Assembly: GCF_051401765.1 (NCBI RefSeq)
Contig: NC_135064.1
Coordinates: 20,496,001-20,560,000, forward strand
Direction of reading: 5' to 3'
Length of the DNA stretch: 64,000 nt
Source: Calliopsis andreniformis
Taxonomy: Eukaryota > Arthropoda > Insecta > Hymenoptera > Andrenidae
The notes beneath the pieces were generated by a model that saw nothing but the letters and a program-made list of their open reading frames with translations, had not been told where the DNA came from and searched no databases. The translations under genes were made by a program, and so were the position numbers. This document shows, in pieces, positions 12,591-24,060 of this stretch (position 1 is the first letter of the stretch; each line of letters begins with the position of its first letter).

Positions 12591-12740
12591 ATGTTCTATA
12601 CACTTGATTTTCTGAGTAGATGATAAATTCACTATGAGTGTTTATGCATCTAGAACCAGTAGGACAACCAGGAAACTGTCCCGAACACTCGATTTCTTTG
12701 AGTAAGAACATAAATCCACAGCTTATGTTTATACAAATTT
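12581..12740. repeat. Direct duplication of ~75 bp at the end of the 9-bp array
   Basis: The copy at about 12581-12655 (AACTAGGAAAATGTTCTATA, then ACTTGATTT) and the copy at about 12666-12740 (AACCAGGAAACTGTCCCGAA, then ACTCGATTT) align along their length, including the shared tail GTTTAT. The last part of the array was duplicated with its flank and has since diverged. Confidence 0.6.
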
Positions 12741-15700
12741 ATATTTTTCTAAACCCAACTATCTAAGGAACTAGACCTTGAAATAGAGATTTATTTTGAC
12801 TTTCGAATATTCTAAATTCTATATATATATATATAATTACTTTAAGATATTTCTAATACTTCACATATTATGTGCCTTCTACATTTTTTCTACATTTCAA
12901 ATGTGCGAACATCCGCACACTTTAGTAGATTCACAATCTAATGACGAGATGAGAGTTGCTGTGAATTTTTTTTTTCGTGAAACAAGGGCTATAACCCTTC
13001 CCAATCGCGTAACTCACAGTGTATAGTAGTCCTCCGTTACTCAGGGCACACAGCACCTCGCGATACCGCGCTCGAAACGCGCTACTGTTCGCCGTCTGAG
13101 CTATAGCATCGATAAGTGAGATCGATACGAGGTGTCGTTTTAATATCGCGTACTTCGGTCGCGATAAATAGCTGGGCGGCGGGAAGGCTCGTTTCCATGT
13201 AGGATGCCGAGGCAACGACCGAGTTCCGTTCAAACAGAATGGACTTCCTTCCACGTTTATCAAGAATCGAGCCGCGGTAATAAGTATCGCTGTGATCGAG
13301 TGAATTGATATTTGGGAAAGTCGATTCTGTGGAACTAATACCGAAAAATTTCGTGTGCTTAATTATGAAAGTTTAGCTGTATTAGAAATATTCTTATCGA
13401 ATGTAAGTACCTGCACGGGATGTGCCTTGTTCAGATTAGTGAATTAACTTACTTTCAAACTAATTGAATGGACAATTTTTGCTAATTATTTTGGGTAGTA
13501 ATTAACCCTGAGGTACAATATTTTAAAAAAATATTCATAGTCTAGCGTTCATGGATAACTATCATAGCAGTGAACGTGCTAATAAAACTTCTTTGAGATT
13601 TATAGCATATCCACTGTTTTCAATGAAATATGGAATTTCACAATATATGTACGTACAAAGCAACAAAGTCCATAAGTAAAGATATTGAAAGACACCAGAC
13701 ATGGTTCCCCGCTTGTATTGCGAACATTTATGTAAAGGAGTAGGATGGTCATAACAGTATCGAAAAAGCTATTAAAACTCACGGTCAAGATTCCAAAGGG
13801 TTCAACCCGCGTCGGTACAGCTGCAACACCTACGCATATGATAGATACGCCACTGCTTTCAGCATTGTTTCTTTAATGATTCATATGGGGTGATTGTATC
13901 AAGAGTAGAGGAAGCAGTTTCCAACTGAAAATGCAATGAGCCTCTGCCGTATCGGAAATATTAATCCTGTCGGTGTCATCGAAGGCCTCTGTCTGCCTAA
14001 CATATGTGAATCGCACATTTCAAAGCCATACCATCAGAAGGAAGCTATTATCGTTCATTCGAAATGATATTTCACTGAAAGCTTTATAACTATTCACTGG
14101 TTAGAAGACTTAGAAGCCTTTTCATGTATTTGTTTCTATTTCTAGTTGGCAATTTTTGTAACTCTATATCTAAATTCTAAGATCTCAGTTAAGATAACTC
14201 TACCACGGCATGAGGGTTAAAACGAGTCACTGGTAAAGAGCAATCTACAGTGGAATAATGTTGTACCACCAGAAACCTAACCTATTTAGAATACAACCAA
14301 TCACATGATTGGAAACGTGTAGTACCAATTGCAGATTTCACTCGATCAAGCCTCCTGGCCAGAGTAAGATCCAATCCGCGCTAGCGACTCGTATTTCTAA
14401 TCTCACCGCGAGAGATTATACTGAGATTGCCTGCTATTTCATTTCCATGAATTATCTCAAATAAAGAAGTATTTGAAAATTACATAAAAATACTGTAATA
14501 TAATTAAAACGTTTCATTACTTCAAAATCATTTTTACCTTCATTTCAAATCAAATTTAACAAAAATAATCCCCATAAAACTCTACAATTCCTTCTATTAA
14601 AACACATTAATTCTAGTAATGAAAAATAAAACTCACATCACAGTGAAGCCTACACCATCCAAAACTGAATACGTCTAATACCATTAAAAAACCTGTAATC
14701 CATGTGTACACGAATTCCAGATACTACAGTATTCTTTCACTCGCTTAAAAGAGAGCAGAAATTAACACTGACAAGCATCGTTTTCGCTACAAGCCCCTAA
14801 ATTTTCCAACAGCCACATCGAAAACGCGAATTACGACCAGTGGCGCCATCCAAATATTCGTTGCACTGCACAGTTCCACACATAAGCTCGGTCAGTGGCG
14901 AGACATGCGACTGGCCCGAGACAAAGGACACGGGGAACGAACGAACGAAAGGTCCTCTAAATCGGCCCGTCTATCGGAGGCTCATGAATCTCGGGCGAAA
15001 CAGAGAAAATCCATGCACGGTTCGATACGTATAGGGCAAGCTGAGAACAGGCATGAGGCAACCGGGCAATGGGACGAAAGAATCGGGGCTCCGTCAACGC
15101 GACACACTTGTTGCGTTCCCCCGAGTAAATTATTCCCCCCCTCTTTCCCCCCACGGCGAGGCAGCCGCTGGCAGAGAAGCGGAGAAAGCTTTCGAGCCGT
15201 GGCGGACGCACGCCTGACGGTTGACGTAGTGGCGCATTTTATTCAAATAATCGCGACGACCGAACACACCCTTGCATTGCTCGACGAAACGCCGCGCCGC
15301 GACCTTAAAAGTGGCGACACCGCGATTGCACGCGTCAGGCGAAACAGAGCCCGCTGGGAGCACGTAGATGGACGATAAATTATTGAAGCCTTTAAGCTAT
15401 AGCCGTGGGGGAAAATATAAGGAAAAATCGAAAGGGCATTGCTTCATGCAATTTAGAGACGTATGAGGCATTTGGTTAGAGATTTTGTGTATTATTTGAA
15501 GCATATTGAAGCTATTAAATAGGTTAGTTTCTATGGCTCTGGCTGAGACTTGGAGTATTTATCTTCGCTATGCACCTGTGAATCCACCTGTACGGACGAT
15601 CGAACATCTGAATATTTTAATGAAATGTTAGCGTCTCATTAGATATACTACCAACTAGACATTTTACTTTTTGTCATTGAATCACACTTCAAAGCCCAAT

Positions 15701-18700
15701 ATAGGTAGAATAATAACTTAACCTTTTAGGAAATGGGTAATAATACACATTGACGAATATATCTATTGGTAGTATTGAAAAGGTTAAGATTTCACTGATA
15801 TTTCGAGGCTGTACTTAATTATCACATGCAGAAGCTTTTTGTTGCGGCCTAAACAAAGAATAAAGCAAAAGAATAATGATAAATAACAAAAGAGTTGCTG
15901 TAGGAGAGCATAATAATCTTCCTCGTACTGAGTTTCCAATAATTATTAAAGTATCAGTATCGTGTATAAGTAAAAGCCTTGGTATCTCACGTTTCTACCT
16001 CCTCCTCTACACGATATTATAAAAGATGAAAGAAATGAAGTGAAATTCAGAGATATCTCTATATATAACCTTACTTCACCCACCGCCATATTAGAAATGG
16101 ACACTAAACGAAGGGACAGACGATATCGCGTAAAAGACAAAACTTTAGAAATACGAATCAGATATTTTAAGCACACGGTGTGCATCTAAGGTCTGGCAGC
16201 TATTGCGTTGGGCCATCGATCGAACAGAGAAACGCGAACGGAGGAACTCGTAATTTTATAGGCCTCTGATTAAACTTTTAAATCAAATGGCCAACGCGGT
16301 TCACTTGGTAAGCGGAAGTGACGACCCCAACCGCTCACCTCTGCACTACTAACGCTCCGGCGCGTTTCAGATTTGAGAACGAAGAAAGCGCATCCCCGAA
16401 ACCTTTACGGGCTTAAGGCTGCGGAACGGACGTCGTCGGCGTTGTACCCCGCTATACACCTTCTTCTGACCTCAGACCGTACGGCCATTACGTACGACTT
16501 CCTGCGCCCGAGTAAAAGAGGAATCGAAAACTTCTTGCCGCGAGATTCTCGCCATTACTGGCTAGTCGACGTCCACTGACGAGTGGAACGATTTTCCTGA
16601 TTTTTTTTTTTCGTGGAAAACTGAGTCCTTCTTTCTGTAATGAAACTTAAATATTTCTCAGTTAAATGTAGGAGTATTTTGAGATAAAGTATTTCTAAGC
16701 TTAACTGATTAATGCGAGGAATATGATCGCTAATGAAGGTATTAACCTTATGTGATATATCAAAGGCATTAGAAGGCTGGGGTAGCTCATGTTTGGCCCA
16801 TTTGGCCTAAGTTATATTATGTGTCATTTTGAACACAAGTAAAGAATTATATTTAGTAGGTAAACATTAGACAAATGTAGAAATTCTGCTGGCAAATTTT
16901 ACTAGATATTTCTTTTATATTCCTTGTGTATTTGTAATTTTTGTATGTGTTTTTCTTTCTATTTTTTTAACTGCTTTCTAAATTTTAACACTATCATTCG
17001 AGTATTTTAAACAAAAAATAATCTTATATTGAAAGTATTCAACTCTTCACCAATATCGAACACTAAAAAGTCAATAAAAAACTTAATGTCTCGTTTCAAC
17101 TTAGTATATCTCAAGATGATTTTTACTTTTCCAAATGTTAATTACGTCTTCCCATTCTCTCTTCGTCTAACATATTCGCAGTAACTATTCATACGGGAAA
17201 TTTAAATTATGAACACATCACCACCCAAAGTAAAAAATTGGTATTCATTACTTCGCAAGACGGTTCAGTTCTCCACGCGAGGAACTAAAAAATAATTATA
17301 CGAGCATAGAAACAAATTATACAGAGAGAGGTTTATCACGAGACCCTCAGTCCGCATACTTCCACGTCTTTTGTCAAAGGAACGCTCGCAAGAAGTAATA
17401 TCCGGTTTCCGGCCACGACGTTTAAACACTTCAATTCATTAGCTCTCACCTCCATTGTTTTCAATAAAAGCAAATTTCCACAAGTGAATTTTGATTCGTT
17501 AATAAATCGCTGTCACTGTCTGACCGCGTCACCGTCGGCCTTTTAAAATTATCCTGAATCTCGCGTGGCCTAGCCACCACCGTCGCGTATGCGAATTACT
17601 CTTTCGCCTGTAATGCACGATTTCTTTTTTTTTTCGTAATTATTATACGCGTACACGTATCCATATTCACGTAATCGGACAAACGATGACGCGTACACTG
17701 TTGCTTCGAATCGCATAAGAATTAACTTGGTGTCAACTGTAACAGGTAGTCCAGGAAAATTGAATAATTTTTTTTAAGTGCTTGTCACTCTTGCAAATAT
17801 TTTTTTATGAATATGGACGTGAGTATGACTCTGCGGAAATCTGTTTTTGATTCTGAAGTATGGAATATAAAAGGAAGAAAAAAAAGGATGAAATTAAATT
17901 TGGCTAACGACTTTTTTCAATTTTTTGTTAAAGAAGAGAAAATGTAGTGTCTTCTCGATATTTGCTCACGATCCACCGAAGAGTCTATACTGAATTAACT
18001 TGTACTCATGGTAGAGTTCATAGTAGTCGTAATACAGTCATGAGCTTATATCGATTTTCTTTAACCACTCCAAATAATTAACAATTTCCAGAATTCATGA
18101 TTCTATTCAAATTTCCCTCTCTAACAATCCCAATACAAGCTCCCACAAAATCCTCTTACGAAACTAAATCGATAGATTCACCGAAACTCCTCAAGAACGT
18201 TAGAAATACGATTCACAGAAGCATCATACAAAAAAAAGAAAAAAGTGTGCCCGCAGGAGTCACGACACGAGGGTTTCTCTTGAAATTACCATAATTGATT
18301 TTTATCCGTAATTAGCAGGTAGTCATCGTCCACTCGTCAAATCATTGATCTGAGTCACTGCGATTGCAGAAATTACTGGGCCCATGCTGACGCATGGGAA
18401 CAGTCCAATGTGTCGTCTTATTTAAACTCCTGGCTTATTCAGCGAGTTGGTCGTTCGGAAAGCTTCGTCGAAAGACTTCAGGAACCGTTCGAAATTCGGG
18501 GGAAACCTGGGTATTGTCCGTCGCAGCAGCGTATAGAGAAGCTTCACGGAGCTGAACGCGACTCGGCTACCAAGAAAAACCGACGCGCAACGAGTAGTGT
18601 GTCGTTCACAGAATTATCGACGTATCGACGATATAATTGATGTTTGCAAATCAAGCTCGCCGACTCAGCCACTCTGACTATCTTTCAGGTTGATCAGACA

Positions 18701-19334
18701 TGCTCAATCTTTTTCTCTTTTTTTTCCCATAACGGTACTTTGAGGAGACAATGTAATAATGGTAAATTGATGTGTAAAAAAATGAGGAAAGAAGAAAACT
18801 GCTAATTTAAGAGTGATTTTTCGATACTGAGGCTATTTTTGTTACTGTGTGGTAGAAGATCTAGGGGGATGGATGAAGAAGAGAAAAAAGAAATTTGAGA
18901 AAATTGATTTGATTTACTGTTAGTATTCATTGTAGTCTCGTGACTCATTTGTGAAGATGAAGTTGTAAAACGTCAGTGAAATGTTAAGTCGAATTTGCCT
19001 TATGAAAACGAGGACTATGACAATAGGGTAATAATTAGGACAAAAGACATTGGATAGTTACGAGCTTATAATGTGGGAATACTGTAATGACGGTATTGAT
19101 ACCTCTTTTGTAGTAATGAATCCGAATACAATTGGGTCGAGGAAGTCGGAAACAACGTGAGTACATCAATTATTTTTCTCAAAATTGAGTTATCAATGAA
19201 TCACGTACACATGTTTAACCCTTATAATATCAAGGTGAAGTTACCTTAATTAAGCTTTCAGAGCTCAGATAGAGAGTATTTTGAAAATTAGAAATCAGAA
19301 ATAGGAACAAATACGTACAGATATTTTGCAGACA

Positions 19335-19458
19335 TGAAAATTTGAAGATTTGAAAATTTGAATATTTGAAAATTTAAATATTTGAAAATTTGAATATTTG
19401 AAAATTTGAAAATTTAAATATTTGAAAATTTGAATATTTAAATATTTGAATATTTCAA
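19335..19458. repeat. AT-rich minisatellite (AAAATTTGAATATTTG unit)
   Basis: Tandem AAAATTTG and AATATTTG blocks alternate with a basic period of about 8-9 bases, with occasional AAATATTT variants. A related, more degenerate tract lies at 26695-26812. Confidence 0.85.
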
Positions 19459-22400
19459 ATCTTTTGACGTTTGAACGTTCAAAAATTTAAGAAATGAGAA
19501 GTTTGTATTATAATATTTTAAGATTTGAAAATTACTATGCTAAAGATTAAATACATCATATGATTGCAAAAACAGCAGAAGTATTTGAAACTAAATTATA
19601 CTGTTTCTAACCTTAGCTATCCAAGTACACAGTGGCGAGAACGTGTAGTTGGTATAATTAACGGAGAATGGAATATATTTTCGAAAGGGATGCGTCAAAG
19701 ACGAGGCGATGAAAATATGCCATCATTTCTTGACACTTTAAATCTAGGCTACGAGGGTTACTCGCCGAGACATGTGACTGAATATCGTGACATGGTTTGC
19801 GATCCGTGCGACGGCCGCGAGCAACGGATGGAACCGACCGGAACAGTTTTAATGAAGATGATTTTCGCCGCCAGGAAGCGCCATCAGCACTTGAAATATC
19901 AATCTTGAAATAATTTCATTTCTTTCTCACATTTTTTTCGCGTTAAAAAACCTCTACTTTTAAAAACTCTTAAAAGAGCTGCAAAAACTTCTGAAAGGTT
20001 CCGCAACTTGAACCAGATAATTATTACGCAGATGCTAAATCGTAAGCTAAAATCTTGGTCCTATAACGAGTTTTATATGGCAGTAATTTTCCTAGAAATT
20101 TTTATTTGTTCAGTCTGTTGAAGCACTTGGTGTTTCAAAATATATGGATATCATTAAAGAGGCTACAATGGGTTTAGGAGAATAATTGGAGAAGTTTCTA
20201 TAAAACTTGTTTCTACGTATTTCATTTCACTTTTGAAGTGCTGACACTTTTATATTTCAATAACTCTCATCTCAAACTAATCTAGCGTAGCCGATTTCAC
20301 TCAGCTGTTTATTATCAATGCTTCACTCCTCGTGTGTGACCTCTCTGACTTTGTAAATACTTTCATAATATTCTATGAATCATTTCTGCCCGTTCTCCTC
20401 ATGGGAGCAGTACATGTTCAAGATTCCTAGTTACTTTTGTAGGAGTCATTACCTAAAGCAATAATGGCAGATTATATAAATGCAGAAATGCCAAACGTAC
20501 ATCTAATGCAGGCATAGCGTTGCCAAATATTCATATATTACGTTCAGTCTGTTTTTAACCACAATTATTGAAACCTAGAAAGAATGCTAAATAAATTAAA
20601 CAATATGCATAAAAAATGTTCAGCCACGTAGCTATGCAACTTGAAAATAATTTACAATTATTTTGCAGTACAGTAACAGAAATCAGTATTTCACTGAAGT
20701 TATGAAAAACCCCAGTGAGCCATTCCAGGGCTAGAAACGTTGGACTTCACTTTATTTGAAACTATCTTTCACCCAACTCTGCGAGAACTCGATGGTCAAA
20801 GACGTGGAAGCGTAGAAGCCAAGCCAGCAAAGTATCGTCAAATTATCCCTGTCTTATCGTCGAGCAGAATAGAATATCCCATCGTCCCCCTGTCAGTCAG
20901 GAATGTTTAAAGAGTCGACTTTTCTCCGGTTTCGTTACGCCACTTCCACGTAATAATAGTGAAACATTGAATCCGAGCGCAAACTGCAATTTAATCGGCT
21001 CTCCGCATGAACGTCTCGAGAATACGTTACAGGAGGATCTATAACCGCGCTAGAAGGCCCGTATAAACGAGAAAATTCTCGAAGAAGGGAAATACGCCGA
21101 GGGGTCCCCTCCGAAGAACGCATCGACCCTGTTCGTGAATGTTGCGCCGCGGATCAACGATAGCGATTGGCGATTACGTTAACCAAACACCGCGGTATAC
21201 GCCCCTGCAATTTGCCTGAGGATCATCTTCCCCTAATCGCCGCGCTAATAACAGGATTACCGAGCCCTGGCCAACGAATCGTATACTTATCCCTAATTCG
21301 CTGTATCGTTATTAATATATATAATACAATTGAGAACGTCTCGTGCTGCGATAAAATGACGGCGCGCGGTCGAGAGGCACGTGCGAAAACACTGGAAAGA
21401 CCACGAGAGACGGGCCATCAATTTTCCGCGAATTTCAGACCTCGATCCTCGTACCGCTCTCTTTGCAATTACGAATCAATAAGCGAGCGAGATGCGATGA
21501 GCGAGATTCGTAACGGGGATTGATTGATTTTTTTTTCCAAGTTAATCTGATTCTGTAGGTTCAGTAGAGTTGCATGGTGTTTAAGTTGCACAGGGTAGAA
21601 TATATTTTAGATCATTTTGGATATTGTTGTTTGGATCGAATATTTCGTGCAAGTAATTAGTGTTTGGAGGTTCACTGAGTGGAATAGATTATTATCGTTC
21701 TAAAACTGAGGAGATCATAATAAGAACCTTTTCTTTTGTGGGCAGTTTCACAAAAATCTGATAAAAAAATCATCACAAATCATCGCTAATAGACAGCTTA
21801 CACGAGATTGTGACAAAAAACTGCTTACTTTTTCCCATTAGTCATTCATATTAATAGAATCCCAAAAAAATGAAACTACTCATCAGAAAAGCTTCACAAA
21901 AACCTCATTTCGTCATATTTTATTCAAGAAAAGAGGAATAAGACTAAAAACAAATCACACCTAGAGTTATTTTCTAAACAACTTTACAATATTTGCACCT
22001 ATAAGAAACTATACGAATCACACGTAAAAACAGAAGGTAAAGTCAACCAACAGATACCTCACGCTCTATTGCAAATGCATTGCTGAATAGTAACGTAACC
22101 TCTGATTGGTTCCACGCGTTCTTTCGATTCCTCCGATTGGTCAAATTATCAACGCATTTATATTTCAACATAAAGCGAAATTGAGAACACCAATTTCTCT
22201 CTATTCTACTAAAGTTTCCTAAAATACTTAATCTCTTCCTTTCCAATGTCAGAAAAGAGATTCAGATTGAAATTCTGATTCAGATTTAACTAAGTTTCAG
22301 ATCTCATTAAATCGTTAACCTTCCAAGGAAGTTATCTGCGTGTCATACAACTTCTATTTTTTATGTATCATTGTAATGTAGAATACACTCTGGCACAGTT

Positions 22401-23262
22401 CTATACAGTACAATTTTTTTGTATAACTTAGGAAATACAAGTTCTTCAATAATATAATTTCCAGTTTTACTTGCTTCTACTTCTAATTCTACATAACCTA
22501 CGCGTATAAATTCACCACCTCTAACCCACATATTTTAATCACTTTCCTAAGACACTGCGTAGTTAGCATTAAGAAATCGCGTGTAGCATCAGAAGCGTTT
22601 ATTTCTACGCATAATCTTTTGACGAGATGTTAGAGGAATCTGTATTTTATAGAGGTTATGCATAACGAATCGCCTGCATAAACTCATCAAAGATACTTAA
22701 GACAGCTCCTCTCCCTTTTCCAAAGACATCTTTCACACTATCATCAGCTGAAGGAACCGCGAGGGAAATGAGTCATTATTAGTTTATAGTAATCTACACC
22801 AACTTTCCAAACGAAACAGTCGAAATATACTTAATGTCCACTATCTAATCGCAAATATTCATTTTTCTTAACCGTTCGCCAGCAATCTATGCCATTTAAG
22901 ATCCCGAACATTCTTATTTTAAAATTTTTTCCTGCCTTGTTTCCAATAATTAAGATAACACACAGCAATAAACACTACTGTTTGATATACTAAGAACTTG
23001 GAAGACTACTTAATCCTTCTACTATCAAGACATCGATCTATCGATATTAAGTCGCAATGCTAAATTACTGATTGACTCTGACATTAAAAGGGTGAAGAAT
23101 CATTTTGGATTTTTTTCAAATATCGTACATAGATGGCGTCACTAAAAACAAAGTTGCACACAGAGGGTTAAAAACCTAACCACTTCACCCCTTGAATTTC
23201 TATGACACGTCTGAATCGCGATATTTTTACCGTATTGCAAACGGAATGAAAACCCCAAGGAG

Positions 23263-23535
23263 TTAACCCTCACACGACAAATGCAGTGTCACTTTAACCC
23301 TGAATAGAGTACAAGATGTCAAAACTGTAATAAATTTATTCACAAGAATCATACAAAAAAATACGCTTATTTCATGTACCAGATGTACAGAAAACTAAAC
23401 AAAAATGAAGTATATGAAGTTCAAACTACATTTTTATATACCCCCCAAAATAGTCTACAACAGAAACTCTATTATGGGTCAAAATGACCCTGCATTCCCG
23501 CGGCCGCTGAAAACCAATCGCGTTCCGAGGGTTAA
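23263..23535. mobile_element. piggyBac-like MITE with TTAA flanks, in intron 1
   Basis: A 265-bp sequence begins CCCTCACACG and ends CGAGGG, with TTAA directly on both sides (23263-23266 and 23532-23535), the target-site pattern of piggyBac transposons. The inner ends match in inverted orientation: AATGCAGTGTCACTTTAACC on the left against AATGCAGGGTCATTTTGACC from the right. The right end carries about 25 extra bases, including CCGCGGCCGC. There is no transposase frame, so it is non-autonomous. It ends 100 bases from the splice donor of coding exon 1. Confidence 0.7.
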
Positions 23536-23634
23536 ATAGTCATCCTACGTCCTACAGTATAGTCACCAATGTTCGACTGAATATCGTTATATAGTAAAAT
23601 AGAATGTTTAGAATTTAGAAAGTCGTGTACTCAC

Positions 23635-23801
23635 GTGTAGTGGGAATAAGAAGGGCTGGCCTGTTCGATGTGCGTAGCCGTCGACAAGCCTTGCACGATG
23701 GCAGCTGAGGGATCCCTAGCCGGAGATGAATTTTGCGCTGCCGGTACAGCGTGATGGTAGCGCTGGCACATTTCGGCCAAGTTCCACCCATGGGCATCCA
23801 T
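23635..23801 (-). CDS. Sox15: SoxF transcription factor, coding exon 1 (start codon)
   Basis: This is the first coding exon of a SoxF-type HMG-box transcription factor, a nuclear DNA-binding regulator. The ATG is at 23801-23799, and an in-frame TAA lies two codons upstream (23807-23805), which fixes the start if the 5' UTR is continuous here. It encodes 55 residues plus two bases, beginning MDAHGWNLAEMCQRYHH and ending near SPSYSHY, rich in Ser, Ala, Pro and His as Sox N-termini often are. The exon ends at CACTACAC|GTGAGT, with the donor at 23634-23629, in a phase with two leftover bases. Exon 2 opens with G directly before an ATG codon, so the split codon becomes ACG (Thr) and the frame continues. 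The matching phase and the Sox-like continuation are the main support; the DNA-binding domain is in exon 3. The start context is weak (T at -3), and upstream ATGs in another frame overlap it. Confidence 0.78.
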
Positions 23802-24060
23802 ATATTAACACTGCTTCGCTTTTCTTTGGCGTACCATCCATTTCACACGCGTTGTGACACTCCCTCTTCTTGCTCCTCCTATCGTACGTTTTTTCTTTTT
23901 CTCGATTCACTTCTCGGTGCGGTCGGTCACAGGTGAGCCAGCGCGAAGAGGAACACTCGCGCGATCGTCGCACGAAACCCGAAACATTGCACTCGAATTG
24001 GTACCCCTGGGTCCTCTTCTAACGCCGTCACCGCAGCTTTGATGCCAACAAAACAGAGAA
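23802..24060 (-). promoter_or_regulatory. Probable 5' UTR / proximal upstream region of the SoxF gene
   Basis: The 260 bases upstream of the start codon are more GC- and purine-rich (on the minus strand) than the AT-rich DNA beyond 24060. In-frame stops precede the start. At least one upstream ATG (23841-23839), in a different frame, opens a reading frame that overlaps the Sox start and ends at 23716; a longer version of the same frame begins at 23973. If transcribed, these would act as overlapping upstream ORFs. No TATA box is evident. The region could be 5' UTR, promoter or both. Confidence 0.4.

Larger units (their letters stand above)
10787..23634 (-). other. Intron 1 of the SoxF gene
   Basis: The intron is about 12.85 kb, with GTGAGT donor and TTTATAG acceptor. 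It is mostly AT-rich with no recognisable coding exon. CpG-rich patches occur at about 11540-11880, 14830-15380, 16200-16570 and 20890-21520; the ORFs over them look like chance frames. It also holds a GTGT-rich stretch near 12020-12060, a 9-bp array near 12.4 kb, an AT minisatellite near 19.4 kb and the TTAA-flanked MITE near its 5' end. The CpG patches are candidate enhancers, by inference only. Confidence 0.8.
9082..23801 (-). other. Sox15: SoxF gene body in the window (start codon to donor of exon 3)
   Basis: Three coding exons are joined by two complete introns (23634-10787 and 10602-9359) and open into a third that starts at 9087. Splice phases are 2 then 0 then 1, with GTGAGT at all three donors. 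The predicted product up to the last donor is about 207 residues, with the HMG box beginning near residue 172. The rest of the HMG box (expected to begin Lys-Lys/Ser-Trp, followed by a basic tail of RPRRRK type) is not visible on the minus strand from 9081 to 1, so the 3' exons are inferred to lie outside the window. Transcription start and promoter are not established. Confidence 0.85.

Noticed and set aside
12408..12623. Thr/Arg-rich 71-codon frame
   Set aside because: It is an artefact of a 9-bp tandem array whose unit length is a multiple of three.
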